From positions 1 to 6,770 of the forward strand of contig CAAEVC010000115.1 of NCBI GenBank assembly GCA_900759415.1: DNA of 6,770 bases, given 5' to 3'. Shown here piece by piece: positions 5,815-6,770 of the stretch. Under the pieces are notes generated by a model, which made no database searches, was not told where the DNA came from, and was given only the letters and a program-made list of their open reading frames with translations. The position numbers were made by a program, and so were the translations under genes. Origin of the DNA: an uncultured Dialister sp. Its GTDB lineage: Bacteria; Bacillota; Negativicutes; Veillonellales; Dialisteraceae. Each line of letters starts with the position of its first letter. The stretch's first letter is position 1.

Positions 5815-6436
5815 TTACTCCCTCTATTTCGTGACAGACCGGCATCAGCCCAAAGCAGGCACCTTTGAGGAAGTGGTGACAGAAGCGCTGAATGGCGGAG
5901 CCACCATCCTGCAGCTCAGAGAAAAAGAAGGGGATACAGGCCTTCTCTATGAAAGAGCCATGGCCATAAAAAAGATTGCTGCCGATTTTCACGTCCCCTT
6001 TATCATCGATGACCGGATTGACATCATGCTGGCCTCTGATGCCGACGGCGTTCACGTAGGCCAGTCAGACATGCCGGCAAAAATCGCAAGAAAAATGATC
6101 GGGCCAGACAAAATCCTTGGGGTCTCTGCATCTACTCTCGAAGAAGCCCTGCAGGCAGAAAAAGACGGAGCAGATTACATCGGCGTCGGTGCCATGTTTG
6201 CCACAGACACAAAAAAAGATGCCCATCTCACCTCTATGGAAGAACTGAGGGAAATCATACACAACGTCCATATTCCAGTCATAGTCATCGGCGGCATCAA
6301 CCAGAAAACCATTCCTCTCTTCAATGAAATGGACATATCCGGCTACGCCATCGTCTCTGCCATCATGGCCAGTGACAATCCGGAAAAATCAGCCGCTGAA
6401 CTGAAAGAACTGATAAAGAAAAACAGAAAATCATAA
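5801..6436 (+). CDS. thiE: Thiamine phosphate synthase
   Basis: ThiE condenses HMP pyrophosphate with hydroxyethylthiazole phosphate to form thiamine monophosphate, using the ThiM product directly. The 211-residue TIM-barrel protein has all usual blocks: QLREK at 38-42 for HMP-PP binding, DDRIDIMLASDADGVHVGQ at 70-88 with SDMP, GVSAST at 107-112, GVGAMFATDTK at 128-138 (phosphate and thiazole side), VIGGI at 162-166 and AIVSAI at 183-188. No catalytic element appears lost. Its ATG overlaps the end of thiM by 14 nt, with AAGGGG at 5789-5794 as the ribosome binding site, so translation is probably coupled. The HMP-P kinase gene thiD is not in the window and must be elsewhere if the pathway is complete. 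Confidence 0.97.
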   Translation: MKNIDYSLYFVTDRHQPKAGTFEEVVTEALNGGATILQLREKEGDTGLLYERAMAIKKIAADFHVPFIIDDRIDIMLASDADGVHVGQSDMPAKIARKMIGPDKILGVSASTLEEALQAEKDGADYIGVGAMFATDTKKDAHLTSMEELREIIHNVHIPVIVIGGINQKTIPLFNEMDISGYAIVSAIMASDNPEKSAAELKELIKKNRKS

Positions 6437-6457
6437 AATCAGCGAAATACAGAATCA

Positions 6458-6500
6458 AAAACCATGCAGACATAATATAATGCCGGCATGGTTTTATATT
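6458..6500 (+). terminator. Probable terminator after thiE
   Basis: AAAACCATGC (6458-6467) pairs perfectly with GCATGGTTTT (6486-6495) around an 18-nt loop. The trailing tract TTTTATATT is less pure than in the other two terminators, so termination may be partial. The A/T-flanked stem could also serve a gene converging from the right. Confidence 0.7.
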
Positions 6501-6770
6501 GGACAGAATAACCCTCAGGCTCCATACTCATGAGCGAAGCTGATATCACTCTAGTCTGAAGTCTAATAGTCTGATAGTCTTGTGGAGATGCACCAACCGT
6601 AAGCGTCGTTGACCGCACTGCTTTATACTCAGCGGCAAAGCCGTCTTCCGCAATGTGGCTTCCCCCTTCCGGGGTGGCAAGGGAACCGACTCGCAAGGAG
6701 CTGATAAGCGACTGAGAATCGAGTGACACGCTTCTCCATAAATCTCTTTCGAGGCCTAACGGATAGTGGA
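6501..6770. other. Gene-free structured 3' region, possible dispersed repeat
   Basis: No convincing gene or promoter is seen here. It is more GC-rich and differently textured than the coding DNA to its left. Small inverted repeats include CTCATGAG (6527-6534), CGGC-AAA-GCCG (6633-6643), CCCC-TTCC-GGGG (6663-6674), and ACTCG (6689-6693) with CGAGT (6720-6724). AGCTGATA occurs at 6538-6545 and 6699-6706, and CTCCATA at 6520-6526 and 6734-6740. The density of short repeats and hairpins resembles intergenic repeat families of gut Firmicutes, but membership of such a family is inference. The window ends before its right boundary can be seen. Confidence 0.4.
6553..6580. repeat. Short degenerate tandem repeat, AGTCT core
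   Basis: Four copies of AGTCT start at 6553, 6560, 6568 and 6576, spaced 7, 8 and 8 nt, with related fillers GA, AAT and GAT. It lies in the gene-free 3' region and cannot be assigned a role from sequence alone. Confidence 0.7.

Noticed and set aside
6439..6729. Minus-strand open frame of 96 codons (GTG start, GGAG nearby)
   Set aside because: It runs through the thiE terminator hairpin, matches no family I recognise, and covers hairpin- and repeat-rich sequence. A start site with GGAG four to five nt away is tempting, so it remains a weak possibility only.
1..6770. CRISPR array, transposase, toxin-antitoxin or defence system
   Set aside because: I looked on both strands and found no spaced direct repeats of CRISPR size and no open frame with motifs of these systems.

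Overview
The window looks like chromosomal DNA of a low- to mid-GC anaerobic Firmicute. The lspA then RluA/RluD-type synthase order is the Bacillus/Clostridium-type arrangement. The ThiE motif style and the tmRNA tag would fit a Negativicute such as Dialister or another Veillonellaceae. That genus guess is inference from general impression, not a search. All supported genes are on the + strand, tightly packed, with recognisable Shine-Dalgarno sites and sigma-70/SigA-type promoters.

Layout: (1) Positions 1-68 may hold the end of an upstream gene. (2) Positions 97-2431 form a three-gene run. An extended -10 promoter leads into lspA (lipoprotein signal peptidase), then an RluA/RluD-family rRNA pseudouridine synthase joined by a 4-nt ATGA overlap, then a P1/S58-family (DmpA-like) self-processing peptidase 2 nt downstream. 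(3) Positions 2454-2910 are the ssrA unit: a perfect consensus promoter, a 343-nt one-piece tmRNA with encoded CCA and a 13-codon tag (ANLNAKRDFALAA), and a strong intrinsic terminator. (4) Positions 2945-3379 are a single-gene thioredoxin unit with a second perfect consensus promoter, an atypical CGYC active site and its own terminator. (5) Positions 3416-6500 are a second three-gene run: a 504-residue Sel1/TPR-repeat protein, thiM (hydroxyethylthiazole kinase) 12 nt later, and thiE (thiamine phosphate synthase) overlapping thiM by 14 nt, closed by a hairpin. (6) Positions 6501-6770 contain no convincing gene. They hold short AGTCT repeats and several small hairpins, and may be a dispersed intergenic repeat.

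Functionally, most of the window is housekeeping: lipoprotein maturation, rRNA modification, ribosome rescue, thiol redox and thiamine salvage. ThiM phosphorylates recycled thiazole alcohol and ThiE joins it to HMP-PP to make thiamine phosphate. No TPP riboswitch precedes thiM, because the gene is tucked directly behind the Sel1-repeat gene. I see no mobile element with a transposase, no CRISPR array and no defence system. The least explained items are the Sel1-repeat gene fused transcriptionally to thiME, the tmRNA tag sequence, the CGYC thioredoxin and the structured, gene-free 3' end.
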